This document shows positions 55,367-64,000 of a stretch of DNA of 64,000 nt, one piece after another. Source of the DNA: an uncultured Alphaproteobacteria bacterium (lineage in GTDB: Bacteria > Pseudomonadota > Alphaproteobacteria > MPNO01 > UBA2964); the NCBI GenBank assembly GCA_951812775.1, contig OX638326.1, forward strand, positions 2,987,391 through 3,051,390. The letters run 5' to 3'. Under the pieces are notes generated by a model, which was given only the letters and a program-made list of their open reading frames with translations, ran no database searches and was not told the DNA's origin. Position numbers and translations under genes: made by a program. Each line of letters opens with the position of its first letter. The stretch's first letter is position 1.

Positions 55367-56236
55367 ATGTCTCATCTTTTCTGCTTCGGATTTGGATTTA
55401 CCGCCCGGCGTCTGGCCGCCAAATATAAGGTCGCAGGCTGGTCAATTTCGGCGACAGCACGGTCCGAAGACAAATGCGCCGCGCTGAAAGCAGAGGGTAT
55501 TAATTGCCAGGTCTTTGACGGCACGGCACCACTCACCGATTTGACCGCCCTGGAAAAAACCACCCACATCCTGTTGTCGGCGCCGCCTGGGGAGGCGGGC
55601 GATCCCGTCTTCAATCTGCATCGCGATGATCTCGCGGCCCTGCCGAACCTGCAATGGGTCGGCTATCTGTCTGCTACCAGCGTCTATGGCGATACAAAGG
55701 GGGCTCCGGTTGATGAAAATGCCGCGTTGCGGGCAACGACGGTGCGTGGCCTTCGGCGAATTGAGTCAGAAGAAGACTGGCTCAACTGTGTCTCGACGAT
55801 TGGTTTGCCGGTTCATGTTTTCCGGCTGGCGGGTATTTACGGTCCGGGGCGCAGCGCGATTGATCAGCTCCGTGCCGGTCGGGCGCGGCGTATTATCAAA
55901 GAAGGCCATCTGTTCTCGCGGATACATGTTGATGACATCGTGTCAGTGCTCGACGCGTCCATAAAGCGGGTGTGGCCGGGTTCCATCTATAACGTGTGTG
56001 ACGATGAAGCGGCGATGAGTTCCACTGTGGTGGAATATGCTGCTGAACTGCTCGGTGTCGAACCGCCACCGGCGATACCGTTCGACGATGCCGACCTCAG
56101 CGACATGGCGCGCAGCTTTTATGCTGATAACCGGCGGATAAACAATCAGCTGATCAAATCAGCGCTAGGGGTAAAGCTCGCCTATCCCAACTACCAAGTC
56201 GGGTTGCAGGCTATTTTGGCGGAGACCGCTGACTAG
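55367..56236 (+). CDS. SDR-family NAD(P)-dependent epimerase/reductase-like protein
   Basis: A 289-aa Rossmann protein. The nucleotide-binding motif FGFGFTARRLA is that of the YeeZ-type atypical SDRs, followed by LLSAPPG, WVGYLSATSVYGD (the S...Y pair, with YGD in place of YxxxK) and VHVFRLAGIYGPGRS. The substrate is unknown. It starts 64 bases from the divergent TPR gene and its end overlaps the convergent hydrolase by 4 bases. Confidence 0.85.
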   Translation: MSHLFCFGFGFTARRLAAKYKVAGWSISATARSEDKCAALKAEGINCQVFDGTAPLTDLTALEKTTHILLSAPPGEAGDPVFNLHRDDLAALPNLQWVGYLSATSVYGDTKGAPVDENAALRATTVRGLRRIESEEDWLNCVSTIGLPVHVFRLAGIYGPGRSAIDQLRAGRARRIIKEGHLFSRIHVDDIVSVLDASIKRVWPGSIYNVCDDEAAMSSTVVEYAAELLGVEPPPAIPFDDADLSDMARSFYADNRRINNQLIKSALGVKLAYPNYQVGLQAILAETAD

Positions 56237-56985
56237 CCGCCCGCCAACTTATCCACCACGGCAAATATTTTGGCCAAATCTTCCTCACGCGACAGGCGGT
56301 GGTCACCGTCTTTGATGAAGGTCGTGGTCACGTCATTCGTTTTTAGCTGACGGGAAATGGCGTGTGCGTGTTCCCACGGCACCGCGTCATCCTCGATTCC
56401 CTGAAAAAGATGAACCGGGCAGTTGATATTGATTGTCTTGCCCAGCAAGAGTCGTTCTCGCCCATCCTCAATTAGATCCATGGTGATGGGGTAGGGGCTG
56501 TCATCATATTCAGAGGGCTGGTGATAAATTCGGTCCCGCTGCAGCGTATCCTTAATTTTTGGCGTATAGCCTTTCCACATGAGCGATTCGGTGAAATCGG
56601 GGGCGGCGGCGATGCCCACCAGCCCGGCCACCCGTTCAGGTCGCGCGAGTGCGGCCAGCAGCATGATCCAGCCCCCCATCGAGGAGCCAACGAGGATTTG
56701 TGGGCCGTCCGTTAAATTGTCGAGAACATCAATCACGTCTTCAGACCATTTGCCGATTGTGCCATCGGTAAACGCGCCGGAAGACTGGCCGTGGCCCTGA
56801 TAATCGAACCGCAGATAGGCCCGCCCTTGGGCCTGGCAGTGCGCTTCGAGGGCAACCGCCTTGGTGCCATCCATGTCAGACATAAAGCCGCCAAGGAAGA
56901 TTACACCGGGTCCGCTTCCCTCTGTTTTGTGGTAGGCAATCGTCGCGCCATCGTCGCGCGTAAAAATTTTTGGTGCATTAGTCAT
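56233..56985 (-). CDS. Alpha/beta hydrolase
   Basis: A 250-aa hydrolase with the nucleophile in GSSMGGW, an Asp in LFQGIEDDAVP and the His in KDGDHRLS, plus the oxyanion segment VIFLGGFMSDMDG. It is close to the ABHD10/thioesterase-like group with the conserved FLGGF-SDM-GTKA pattern, so it may be a thioesterase or deacylase. The substrate is not known. It is divergent from the glycosyltransferase gene, 35 bases away. Confidence 0.85.
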   Translation of the reverse strand: MTNAPKIFTRDDGATIAYHKTEGSGPGVIFLGGFMSDMDGTKAVALEAHCQAQGRAYLRFDYQGHGQSSGAFTDGTIGKWSEDVIDVLDNLTDGPQILVGSSMGGWIMLLAALARPERVAGLVGIAAAPDFTESLMWKGYTPKIKDTLQRDRIYHQPSEYDDSPYPITMDLIEDGRERLLLGKTININCPVHLFQGIEDDAVPWEHAHAISRQLKTNDVTTTFIKDGDHRLSREEDLAKIFAVVDKLAGG

Positions 56986-57020
56986 TGCGTGCCCTACTGG
57001 TCCAGCGGTAAGTCAAGGAT

Positions 57021-58220
57021 ATGGAGTCTGCCACACCTCAATCTAGCACCGGGAATTCTTCCAACAAAGAGTCCCCTGTGGTTATGCAAATTTTGCCGTC
57101 GCTGATTACCGGCGGTGTTGAACGTGGCACGATTGACGTGACCCAGGCGCTGACCGCTGCCGGCTGGCGGGCGATCGTGGTTTCCAGCGGTGGGCCGATG
57201 CAACACGAGGTCGAGCGAGCTGGTGGATTGCACATTGAATTTCCGGCTGCGAGTAAAAACCCGATAACGGCCTACCGGAATATTGCTCGGCTGGTGTCAC
57301 TGGTTAGAGAACATGACGTCGATATTCTGCATGCGCGAAGCCGGGTGCCTGCCTGGAGTGCCCTGAGCGCTGCGAAAAAAACCGGCATCAAATTTATCAC
57401 GACATTCCATGGCAACTACAATGCGGGCAATCCGCTTAAAAAATTTTATAACTCTGTAATGGCGCGCGGTGATCTGGTCATCGCGATCTCACAGTTTATT
57501 GGTGACCAGATTTGTGACCGCTATGGTGTTCCCGCCGACAAGGTGCGCGTTGTGCCACGAGGCGCCGATATCAAGCTGTTTGACCCTGCCGCGGTAAGCC
57601 CGGAGAGGGTTATTCAACTGGCGGAGGCCTGGCGCGTGCCCGATGACGCGACGGTCGTGATGCAGCCCGGTCGCCTGACCCGCTGGAAGGGGCATAAGGT
57701 AATGCTCGAGGCGTTGAGCCGGATCGAGAACCGCGACGGATTGCGCTGTATCATGGTGGGGAGTGCGCAGGGTCGTGAGGCCTATGTTCGAGAGTTGCAG
57801 GAAGATATTGTCCGGCTTGGCCTGGAATCAGTCGTCCATCTGCCGGGGGACTGCCGCGATATGCCCGCCGCCTTTATGTTGGCTGATCTGGTGGTTTCCG
57901 CGTCTGTCGATGCTGAGGCTTTCGGCCGGGTTATCGTCGAAGCGCAGGCCATGGGGCGGCCGATCATCGCGACTGATCATGGCGCTGCCCGTGAAACCGT
58001 GACGCATGGCGAGAATGGCTGGCTTGTGCCGCCTGATGACGCCAGCGCGCTGGTAAATGTTCTGCGCGAAGCCTTGTCGATCGACAATGAGACTCGCGAT
58101 CTCATTGCCCGGCGTGGCATTGCGAATGTGCGTGAAAACTATACCAAGGATTTAATGGGTGAGCGCACGATGACGGTTTATCAGGAGATATTATCGGACC
58201 AGTTTGGTCATGGTGGATGA
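57021..58220 (+). CDS. Glycosyltransferase family 4 protein
   Basis: A 399-aa GT-B enzyme with an N-terminal acceptor domain (VMQILPSLITGGVERGTID) and the C-terminal GT4 donor domain (VMQPGRLTRWKGHKVMLEAL; the E-x7-E region SVDAEAFGRVIVEAQAMG). Its end overlaps the start of a GT9 heptosyltransferase-like gene by 11 bases. The pair likely adds sugars to LPS core or another surface glycan. Confidence 0.92.
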   Translation: MESATPQSSTGNSSNKESPVVMQILPSLITGGVERGTIDVTQALTAAGWRAIVVSSGGPMQHEVERAGGLHIEFPAASKNPITAYRNIARLVSLVREHDVDILHARSRVPAWSALSAAKKTGIKFITTFHGNYNAGNPLKKFYNSVMARGDLVIAISQFIGDQICDRYGVPADKVRVVPRGADIKLFDPAAVSPERVIQLAEAWRVPDDATVVMQPGRLTRWKGHKVMLEALSRIENRDGLRCIMVGSAQGREAYVRELQEDIVRLGLESVVHLPGDCRDMPAAFMLADLVVSASVDAEAFGRVIVEAQAMGRPIIATDHGAARETVTHGENGWLVPPDDASALVNVLREALSIDNETRDLIARRGIANVRENYTKDLMGERTMTVYQEILSDQFGHGG

Positions 58221-59145
58221 TCCGCATAAAAACATACTGGTCATAAAACTTGGCGCCTTCGGCGATATTGTACTGGCGCTCGGTCCTTTTGCCGCCATTC
58301 GGCAACATCATCCTGATGCCAAAATCACCCTTCTCACGACAGCGGCCTTTGAGGCGTTTCTCGAACCCAGCAACTATTTTGATGCAATCTGGATCGATAC
58401 CAGACCGGCGCTTTGGCAGGTCCCAAAATGGCTGGAATTGAAATCGCGATTGCGGCAAGGCGGGTTTAGCCGTGTCTATGATATGCAAACGTCTGATCGC
58501 AGCAGCTGGTATTTCAGATTGTTTGGATCTCGGTACAGTCCGGAATGGTCAGGCATTGCCCGTGGTTGTTCTCATCCCCATGCCAATCCCGACCGGGACT
58601 TTATGCACTCGATAGAACGGCAGGATGAGCAGTTGGCGATGGCCGGGATATCGTCGGTGCCACCGGCCGACCTGTCCTGGGTAACAGCCGATACAAAACG
58701 GTTTGATCTGGCAGATCGCTTTGTTTTGCTCATTCCTGGCGGTGCGCCGCACCGATTGGCTAAACGTTGGCCGGTGAAACGCTATGCGGCACTGGCGCAT
58801 GGCTTGGCAGACCAAGGCATACAGCCGGTTATTCTGGGATCGGCATCCGAAGCCCCTTTGGCACAGGACATTGTCTCCACCTGTTCTTTGGCAAGAGATC
58901 TCTGCGGACAAACGGCATTGGCAGATATTGCCGTACTGGCGCGCGATGCTGTCGGTGCTGTGGGCAATGATACCGGGCCCATCCATATGATCGCAGCCGC
59001 CAATTGTCCAACCGTTGTATTGTTTTCGGCGGCCTCCGATCCTGCATTGACCGAACCCCGCGGGGCGGAAGTTGAGGTCTTCAGACGTGATAATTTGGCA
59101 GAACTATCCGTCGAAGCAGTTGCCGCAGCGTTAAGATTGCGTTAA
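58210..59145 (+). CDS. Glycosyltransferase family 9 (heptosyltransferase-like)
   Basis: A 311-aa GT9 protein with ILVIKLGAFGDIVLALG at the start, LLIPGGAPHRLAKRWP in the middle, and the donor-site motif GNDTGPIHMIAAANCPTVVLF near the C-terminus. These features are typical of ADP-heptose:LPS heptosyltransferases. ATG 58210 is used; a GTG at 58213 and a TTG at 58204 are alternatives. It overlaps the GT4 gene. Confidence 0.9.
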   Translation: MVDDPHKNILVIKLGAFGDIVLALGPFAAIRQHHPDAKITLLTTAAFEAFLEPSNYFDAIWIDTRPALWQVPKWLELKSRLRQGGFSRVYDMQTSDRSSWYFRLFGSRYSPEWSGIARGCSHPHANPDRDFMHSIERQDEQLAMAGISSVPPADLSWVTADTKRFDLADRFVLLIPGGAPHRLAKRWPVKRYAALAHGLADQGIQPVILGSASEAPLAQDIVSTCSLARDLCGQTALADIAVLARDAVGAVGNDTGPIHMIAAANCPTVVLFSAASDPALTEPRGAEVEVFRRDNLAELSVEAVAAALRLR

Positions 59146-59234
59146 ACGGCTGCTTGCTATGTCTCTTTCTGGAAGAGTTTTTGTTTTAACAACGGGTGTA
59201 ATCGCCTGAATGAACGCCAAATGATAAGACCCTC

Positions 59235-61313
59235 ATGAGCACTGCGAACGAGAGCGCAGAGGCTCCACGCGCCGCGAGCGCGTCGGGCGAAGGCGTCTCA
59301 CTTACCCTGCCAGACGGTAGCGTCCGCAAATTTGACGGACCGGTTTCCGGTGCCGATTTAGCAGCCGATATCGGGCCGGGTCTCGCCAAGGCAGCGATCG
59401 CTGTCGTCGTGAATGGAGAGGTGCGGGATATTGCGTGCGCCATCGAGTCTGATGCTGACGTCAGTATCGTCACGAGAAAAGACGATCGTGCGCTGGAATT
59501 GATCCGACATGACGCCGCGCATGTCATGGCGCAGGCCGTTCAGAAACTTTATCCCGGCACGCAGGTCACCATTGGGCCATCAATTGAGCATGGCTTTTAT
59601 TACGACTTTGCCCGGGAAGAGCCTTTTACGCCGGAAGATCTGGAAAAGATTGAAGCCTGTATGGCTGAGATCATTGCCGCCGATGAACCCTTTGTGCGTG
59701 AAGTCTGGGATCGGGATGAGGCTATCGAGACATTCTCCGGCATGGGCGAGAAATATAAAGCCGAGCTGATTGAAGGTCTGCCCGCTGAAGAAGACGTCTC
59801 TGTTTATCGTCAGGGTGACTGGTTTGATCTCTGCCGGGGGCCGCATTTACCGTCGACTGGTCATGTCGGCAAAGGGTTCAAGCTTCTAAAACTTGCCGGT
59901 GCCTATTGGCGGGGTGACGCCCGTAACGCCATGTTGCAGCGCATTTATGGCACTGCCTGGCGCGATCCTAAGGAACTCCGTGTCTATCTCCATCAGCTTG
60001 AAGAGGCTGAGAAGCGCGATCATCGCCGTCTTGGTCGTGAGATGGATTTGTTCCATTTTCAGGAAGAAGCGATTGGCTCTGCCTTCTGGCACCCCAAGGG
60101 CTGGACCCTGTACCGCGCGATTGAAAACTATATGCGCGCCCGCCTTGATGAGGCCGGGTATCAGGAGGTCAAAACGCCGACCCTGTTTGATCGCGCCTTG
60201 TGGGAGCAATCCGGTCATTGGGAAAAGTTCCGCGAGCATATGTTTACGGCGGATACGGAAGATGAGCGGACATTGGCGGTAAAGCCGATGAATTGTCCGG
60301 GGCATGTTCAGATTTTCCGACAGGGTATCAAGAGCTATCGGGACCTGCCGTTGCGGATGGCGGAGTTTGGTTCCTGTCATCGCTATGAACCCTCTGGGGC
60401 ATTGCATGGTCTGATGCGGGTGCGCGCTTTTACCCAGGATGACGCCCATATTTTCTGCACTGAAGATCAGGTCACTTCTGAAACCAAAGAATTCTGTGAC
60501 CTGCTTTTGAAGATTTATGCTGATTTTGGCTTTACCGATGTTGTGGTCAAATTTTCTGATCGGCCTGAAGTCCGTGCAGGAGACGACAGTGTCTGGGACA
60601 AGGCTGAAGGTGCGCTGAAAGATGCTGTTGATGCCGCTGGTCTGGAATACTCGCTGAATCCCGGTGAAGGCGCGTTCTACGGACCCAAGCTTGAGTTTGT
60701 CTTACGGGATGCGATTGGCCGCGACTGGCAGTGCGGGACTTTGCAGGTTGATTTTGTGCTGCCCGAACGGCTTGATGCCGAGTTTGTTGCCGAGGACGGC
60801 CAAAAACACCGTCCCGTCATGCTGCATCGCGCTATTTTGGGATCATTTGAACGGTTTATCGGCATTTTGATTGAAAACTGTGCCGGAAGGATGCCGCTTT
60901 GGCTGGCACCGACACAAGTAACCGTGGCGACAATTACCAACGCCGCCGATGATTATGGCGCCGAGGTTGTTACGACACTCCGCGCTGCCGGGTTGCGTGC
61001 TGAACTCGACGCGCGGAATGAAAAGATTAATTATAAGATACGTGAGCACAGCCTTGCCAAGGTGCCGGCAATTTTTGTCGTTGGTGCCAAGGAGCTGGAA
61101 GAGCGTACAGTTGCCATTCGCCGCCTTGGGGGTAAGGATCAGGAAGTCCTTGCCTTGACCGAGGCGGTCGCTAGACTCACCGAGGAATCCGCACCGCCCG
61201 CCGGTAGATCCGGCAGGTTTTCAGGGTCGGCGGACCCATTATTGAAGGAGAAACGCCCATCGCAAGACGACCTTTCCAGCAGCCGCAACCCAAGAAGGAT
61301 GACCGGCGCATAA
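59235..61313 (+). CDS. thrS: Threonyl-tRNA synthetase, with an unusual C-terminal extension
   Basis: ThrS charges tRNA-Thr and edits mischarged serine. The 692-aa protein has an N-terminal TGS domain ([15 protein letters not shown]), the editing-domain motif [11 protein letters not shown] and the following [12 protein letters not shown], the class II core with [10 protein letters not shown], and the anticodon-binding domain. The usual C-terminus falls near LTEESAPP; here the frame runs on for about 30 residues and overlaps infC by 55 bases. A TAG lies in another frame at 61205-61207, so a lost base near 61190 may have removed the true stop. Confidence 0.94.
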   Translation: MSTANESAEAPRAASASGEGVSLTLPDGSVRKFDGPVSGADLAADIGPGLAKAAIAVVVNGEVRDIACAIESDADVSIVTRKDDRALELIRHDAAHVMAQAVQKLYPGTQVTIGPSIEHGFYYDFAREEPFTPEDLEKIEACMAEIIAADEPFVREVWDRDEAIETFSGMGEKYKAELIEGLPAEEDVSVYRQGDWFDLCRGPHLPSTGHVGKGFKLLKLAGAYWRGDARNAMLQRIYGTAWRDPKELRVYLHQLEEAEKRDHRRLGREMDLFHFQEEAIGSAFWHPKGWTLYRAIENYMRARLDEAGYQEVKTPTLFDRALWEQSGHWEKFREHMFTADTEDERTLAVKPMNCPGHVQIFRQGIKSYRDLPLRMAEFGSCHRYEPSGALHGLMRVRAFTQDDAHIFCTEDQVTSETKEFCDLLLKIYADFGFTDVVVKFSDRPEVRAGDDSVWDKAEGALKDAVDAAGLEYSLNPGEGAFYGPKLEFVLRDAIGRDWQCGTLQVDFVLPERLDAEFVAEDGQKHRPVMLHRAILGSFERFIGILIENCAGRMPLWLAPTQVTVATITNAADDYGAEVVTTLRAAGLRAELDARNEKINYKIREHSLAKVPAIFVVGAKELEERTVAIRRLGGKDQEVLALTEAVARLTEESAPPAGRSGRFSGSADPLLKEKRPSQDDLSSSRNPRRMTGA

Positions 61314-61798
61314 ACGAATTTATTGAAGCAACCGAAGTCCGACTTGTTGGCGAAGATGGCGAAGTTTTTGGCGTCGTACCGACTGCAGAAGCTATTGAAA
61401 AGGCTGAACAAGCAGGTCTCGATCTGGTTGAGATGGCCTCGAATGCCAGTCCACCGGTTTGCAAGATTCTCGATTACGGCAAGCTGAAATACGAGGATCA
61501 GAAACGCAAGGCGGAAGCCCGCAAGAAACAAAAGACCATCGACGTCAAAGAGATCAAGATGCGTCCCGGCATTGAGTCGCATGACTACGACGTCAAAATG
61601 CGGGCAATGAACCGGTTTCTCGGTGATGGCGACAAGGTAAAGGTTACCCTGCGCTTTCGGGGTCGCGAGATGGCCCATCAGGACCTCGGCATGAATGTGT
61701 TGAACCGGGTGCGCGAGGATCTCGAAGATCAGGCGAAGGTGGAGCAATACCCGCGTATGGACGGCCGCCAAATGGTGATGGTGCTGGTACCGCGTTAA
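61259..61798 (+). CDS. infC: Translation initiation factor IF-3, starting with AUC
   Basis: IF-3 checks start codon-anticodon pairing on the 30S subunit. The 179-aa protein reads [22 protein letters not shown], then [41 protein letters not shown], and the C-domain [15 protein letters not shown]. No ATG, GTG or TTG fits the N-terminus. ATC at 61259 does: GAAGGAG (61244-61250) lies 8 bases before it. IF-3 rejects AUU/AUC starts, and infC in E. coli uses AUU for autocontrol, so this fits known biology. The first in-frame ATG (61433) would cut off 58 residues. Confidence 0.9.
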   Translation: MARRPFQQPQPKKDDRRINEFIEATEVRLVGEDGEVFGVVPTAEAIEKAEQAGLDLVEMASNASPPVCKILDYGKLKYEDQKRKAEARKKQKTIDVKEIKMRPGIESHDYDVKMRAMNRFLGDGDKVKVTLRFRGREMAHQDLGMNVLNRVREDLEDQAKVEQYPRMDGRQMVMVLVPR

Positions 61799-61872
61799 GG
61801 CGTTGCCACTGTTGCGTGAGAGGGCAGAGCTGGGTCTGTCCTTAATCCTTTCAACCTACTTGCAATCTTGCT

Positions 61873-61900
61873 GCAGGGCCGTTATAAACCGCGGCCTTGC
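61873..61900 (+). other. Hairpin in the infC-rpmI intergenic leader
   Basis: GCAGGGCCG (61873-61881) pairs with CGGCCTTGC (61892-61900) through nine pairs with one G-U around a 10-base loop. It sits in the 219-base gap before rpmI. There is no T run, so it could be a leader structure for control by L20, an attenuator, or an RNA-processing site. Confidence 0.35.
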
Positions 61901-62017
61901 GCAGTATTGTGTAAGGACAGATCGTCCGGCGAATTATCCGCATCGCCATATGGTGCAGGGTAGTGGGCATGCCGAGGCGGTCTGAATGACAACCGACCAC
62001 CTATAAGGATATTGGAA

Positions 62018-62215
62018 ATGCCCAAGATGAAGACGAAATCGAGCGCCAAGAAGCGCTTCTCCAAAACTGGTACCGGCAAGATAAATCGCAATTACGCGTA
62101 TAAGCGCCATTGCCTGGAAGAAAAGTCATACAAGATGCGCCGCAAAGCCCGCGGAACGACGACCTTGGCACCGCAGGATGCCAAGCTCGTTCGCCAATAT
62201 ATGCCTTATCTATAA
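62018..62215 (+). CDS. rpmI: 50S ribosomal protein L35
   Basis: The 65-aa basic protein begins [22 protein letters not shown], with the family's C-terminal [12 protein letters not shown] region. ATG 62018 follows AAGGAT at a normal distance; a TTG two codons earlier is an alternative. It is followed 21 bases later by rplT. Confidence 0.96.
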   Translation: MPKMKTKSSAKKRFSKTGTGKINRNYAYKRHCLEEKSYKMRRKARGTTTLAPQDAKLVRQYMPYL

Positions 62216-62236
62216 TCGAGCTGACGGAGAAACGAT

Positions 62237-62596
62237 ATGTCACGCGCAAGAAGCGGCGTTGCAGCGCACGCCCGCCACAAAAAAGTTTTAGCACAGGCCA
62301 AAGGGTATCGCGGTCGTAACCGCACCGCCTTTCGGGTTGCCAAGGAAAAGGTCGAGAAAGGGCTGCAATATGCCTATCGCGACCGCCGTAACCGCAAGCG
62401 TAATTTTAGGGTTTTGTGGATTCAGCGGATCAATGCCGGTGCCCGCCTGAATGGGCTGACTTATTCCCGTTTGATGAATGGTTTGAACCGCGCTGGTATC
62501 GAATTGGATCGTAAAGTTCTTGCCGAACTGGCGGTCAAGGAACCGGCAGCGTTCAAGACGATCTGTGAACAGGCTCAGGCCGCGCTGGCGGACTAA
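62237..62596 (+). CDS. rplT: 50S ribosomal protein L20
   Basis: The 119-aa protein has the L20 pattern: a basic N-terminal helix ([25 protein letters not shown] in part), [14 protein letters not shown], and the C-domain [20 protein letters not shown]20 binds 23S rRNA early in assembly and can repress its own operon. It lies in the usual infC-rpmI-rplT-pheS order. Confidence 0.97.
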   Translation: MSRARSGVAAHARHKKVLAQAKGYRGRNRTAFRVAKEKVEKGLQYAYRDRRNRKRNFRVLWIQRINAGARLNGLTYSRLMNGLNRAGIELDRKVLAELAVKEPAAFKTICEQAQAALAD

Positions 62597-62704
62597 TCCA
62601 GCTCGAAGATCAACGGCTTGGGGCTGACCCGCTAATTCCAGCATGGCGACACCCTGATGACGGGGCGCTCCGCTGGTTGCGGGTAGCGTAATGGGCATTG
62701 GCGG

Positions 62705-63781
62705 ATGACAACGGAAAATCTCGACAGCTTACGCGACACGCTGTTTGCTGAAATAGACAATGCAGCTGATCTCGACGCGCTCGAAGCCATTCGCGTTGCA
62801 GCACTCGGTAAACAGGGCAGTGTTACCGGGCTCTTGAAAGGGTTGGGCCAGGCGGCACCAGAAGACCGTAAAGCCTTGGGTCAATCCATCAATACTGTAA
62901 AGGTTGCGGTGAATGACGCGCTCGCTGCGCGCAAGGATGACCTCGAAGCAGGGGCGCTTGATGCCATGCTGGTTGAGGAAGCAATCGATGTCTCACTGCC
63001 GGTTCGGCCGCATCAGGATGGATGCATTCATCCGATCAGCCAGACCATTGATGAAATGCTCGCAATCTTTTGCGAGATGGGGTTCGAAGTTGCCGAGGGG
63101 CCACATATCGAAACCGACTTCAATAATTTTACCGCGCTCAACATTCCGCCTGAGCATCCGGCGCGGCAGGAACATGACACTTTCTATCTGCCTGAAAAAG
63201 AAGATGGCTCTCGGCTGGTTTTGCGCACCCATACATCGCCGGTACAAATTCGCACGATGGTTGCTGAGCAACCGCCAATCCGGATCGTGGTTCCGGGCCG
63301 CACCTTCAGGGCAGATTATGACGCGACACATTCCCCGATGTTTCATCAGGTCGAAGGGTTGGTCATTGATGAGACGACCCATATGGGACATCTCAAGGGT
63401 TGCCTGATCGAATTCTGCCGGGCGTTCTTTGGCGTTGATGATTTGCCAGCGCGTTTTCGCCCCTCTTACTTTCCCTTTACCGAGCCATCGGCCGAAATGG
63501 ATATCGGTTGTTCGCGAGAAGGCGGTGGTCTGACGATTGGCGCCGGGGCCGACTGGCTGGAGATACTTGGCTGCGGCATGGTGCATCCAAATGTGTTGGC
63601 GGCTTGCGGTATCGACTCAACGAAGTATCAGGGCTTTGCCTTTGGCCTGGGGATCGAACGGGCCGCAATGCTCAAATACGGCATTCCCGACCTTCGGACA
63701 TTTTATGAATCTGATCTCCGCTGGTTGCGGCATTACGGGTTTGCGGCGCTTGATATCCCTGCCGTCACCAAGGGGGTGTAG
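62705..63781 (+). CDS. pheS: Phenylalanyl-tRNA synthetase alpha subunit
   Basis: The 358-aa protein has an N-terminal coiled region that binds tRNA, then the class II catalytic core: [41 protein letters not shown] (motif 2 region), and the motif 3 segment [18 protein letters not shown]. It ends at a TAG, and pheT starts 3 bases later. Confidence 0.97.
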   Translation: MTTENLDSLRDTLFAEIDNAADLDALEAIRVAALGKQGSVTGLLKGLGQAAPEDRKALGQSINTVKVAVNDALAARKDDLEAGALDAMLVEEAIDVSLPVRPHQDGCIHPISQTIDEMLAIFCEMGFEVAEGPHIETDFNNFTALNIPPEHPARQEHDTFYLPEKEDGSRLVLRTHTSPVQIRTMVAEQPPIRIVVPGRTFRADYDATHSPMFHQVEGLVIDETTHMGHLKGCLIEFCRAFFGVDDLPARFRPSYFPFTEPSAEMDIGCSREGGGLTIGAGADWLEILGCGMVHPNVLAACGIDSTKYQGFAFGLGIERAAMLKYGIPDLRTFYESDLRWLRHYGFAALDIPAVTKGV

Positions 63782-63784
63782 GCG

Positions 63785-64000
63785 ATGCTGTTTACATTTT
63801 CCTGGCTCAAAGAACATCTTGAAACCGATGCCTCTTTAGAAGAGATCACTGATCGTTTGTCGATGCTCGGCCTTGAAGTTGAAGGCATTGATGATCGCGG
63901 TGAAGCGCTCGCACCGTTTGTGATCGGATATGTTAAAGAAGCAAAACAACATCCCAATGCAGACCGGTTGCAACTCTGTGTTGTCGATACCGGCAATGGC
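63785..64000 (+). CDS. pheT: Phenylalanyl-tRNA synthetase beta subunit, 3' part outside window
   Basis: The first 72 residues are visible: [21 protein letters not shown], then [18 protein letters not shown] and the start of the OB-fold tRNA-binding domain ([21 protein letters not shown]). The rest is beyond the window edge. It pairs with pheS in the heterotetrameric enzyme. Confidence 0.95.
   Translation, partial: MLFTFSWLKEHLETDASLEEITDRLSMLGLEVEGIDDRGEALAPFVIGYVKEAKQHPNADRLQLCVVDTGNG

Overview
The window is a gene-dense stretch of an alphaproteobacterial chromosome. Three things point there. The gene order matches blocks that recur in that class: divL-tsaE-amgK-murU-addB-addA-trxA; aroA-cmk-rpsA-ihfB-lapA-pyrF-trpF-trpB-trpA-accD-folC; kdsD-lptC-lptA-lptB-rpoN-hpf-ptsN. 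The first gene is a DivL-type kinase with Tyr in place of the phospho-accepting His. The break-repair enzyme is AddAB rather than RecBCD. By eye the base composition is in the low to mid 50s % GC. A Rhodospirillales-like lineage is my best guess, but the species cannot be named from the sequence alone. No phage, integrase, transposase, CRISPR array or rRNA was seen.

Layout. 1-10.5 kb (+): DivL (broken), tRNA modification (tsaE), cell-wall sugar recycling (amgK, murU), break repair (addB, addA), thioredoxin. 10.6-22.1 kb (-): a long block read right to left from aroA to folC, covering shikimate, CMP kinase, ribosomal protein S1, an SppA protease, IHF-beta, pyrimidine and tryptophan synthesis, acetyl-CoA carboxylase and folate. 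22.3-26.4 kb: a zinc-ribbon/acidic protein with an early stop, tRNA-Ala, a broken VanZ-like membrane protein, a Tat-type phosphoesterase and a YihY-family membrane protein. 26.5-34.3 kb: a small heat-shock gene with a sigma-32-like promoter and a possible RNA thermometer, then PTS-Ntr, ribosome hibernation, sigma-54, LPS transport and Kdo synthesis genes, an RNase D-like gene and tRNA-Leu. 34.4-42.6 kb: an NDUFA9-like protein, UppP, and glutamate synthase in the order gltD-gltB. 42.6-48.4 kb: accessory metabolism, with an MFS transporter, a cupin, a dihydroxyphthalate-decarboxylase-like protein, a GST, a MetX-type acyltransferase and a cysteine synthase-like enzyme. 48.6-52.4 kb: a run of three damaged membrane-protein genes (MscS, two MFS). 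52.5-59.1 kb: cupredoxin, DUF4142, an AraC regulator, a TPR protein, an SDR, a hydrolase and two glycosyltransferases. 59.2-64 kb (+): thrS-infC-rpmI-rplT-pheS-pheT.

The main surprise is the number of lesions in otherwise well-conserved genes: a 16-bp tandem duplication in divL, an amber codon 6 in the TIGR02300-type gene, single-base homopolymer indels in the VanZ-like gene and both MFS genes, a second amber in one MFS gene, a 66-bp duplication in mscS, and a junction that cuts off the 3' ends of two convergent genes. More than 45 other genes, several of them over 3 kb, read through cleanly, so a uniform sequencing error rate does not easily explain the pattern. Assembly error cannot be ruled out without reads. 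The best regulatory finds are the heat-shock promoter plus SD-masking hairpin before hsp20, paired GGTAA/TTACC palindromes before gltD, and an AUC start codon for infC.
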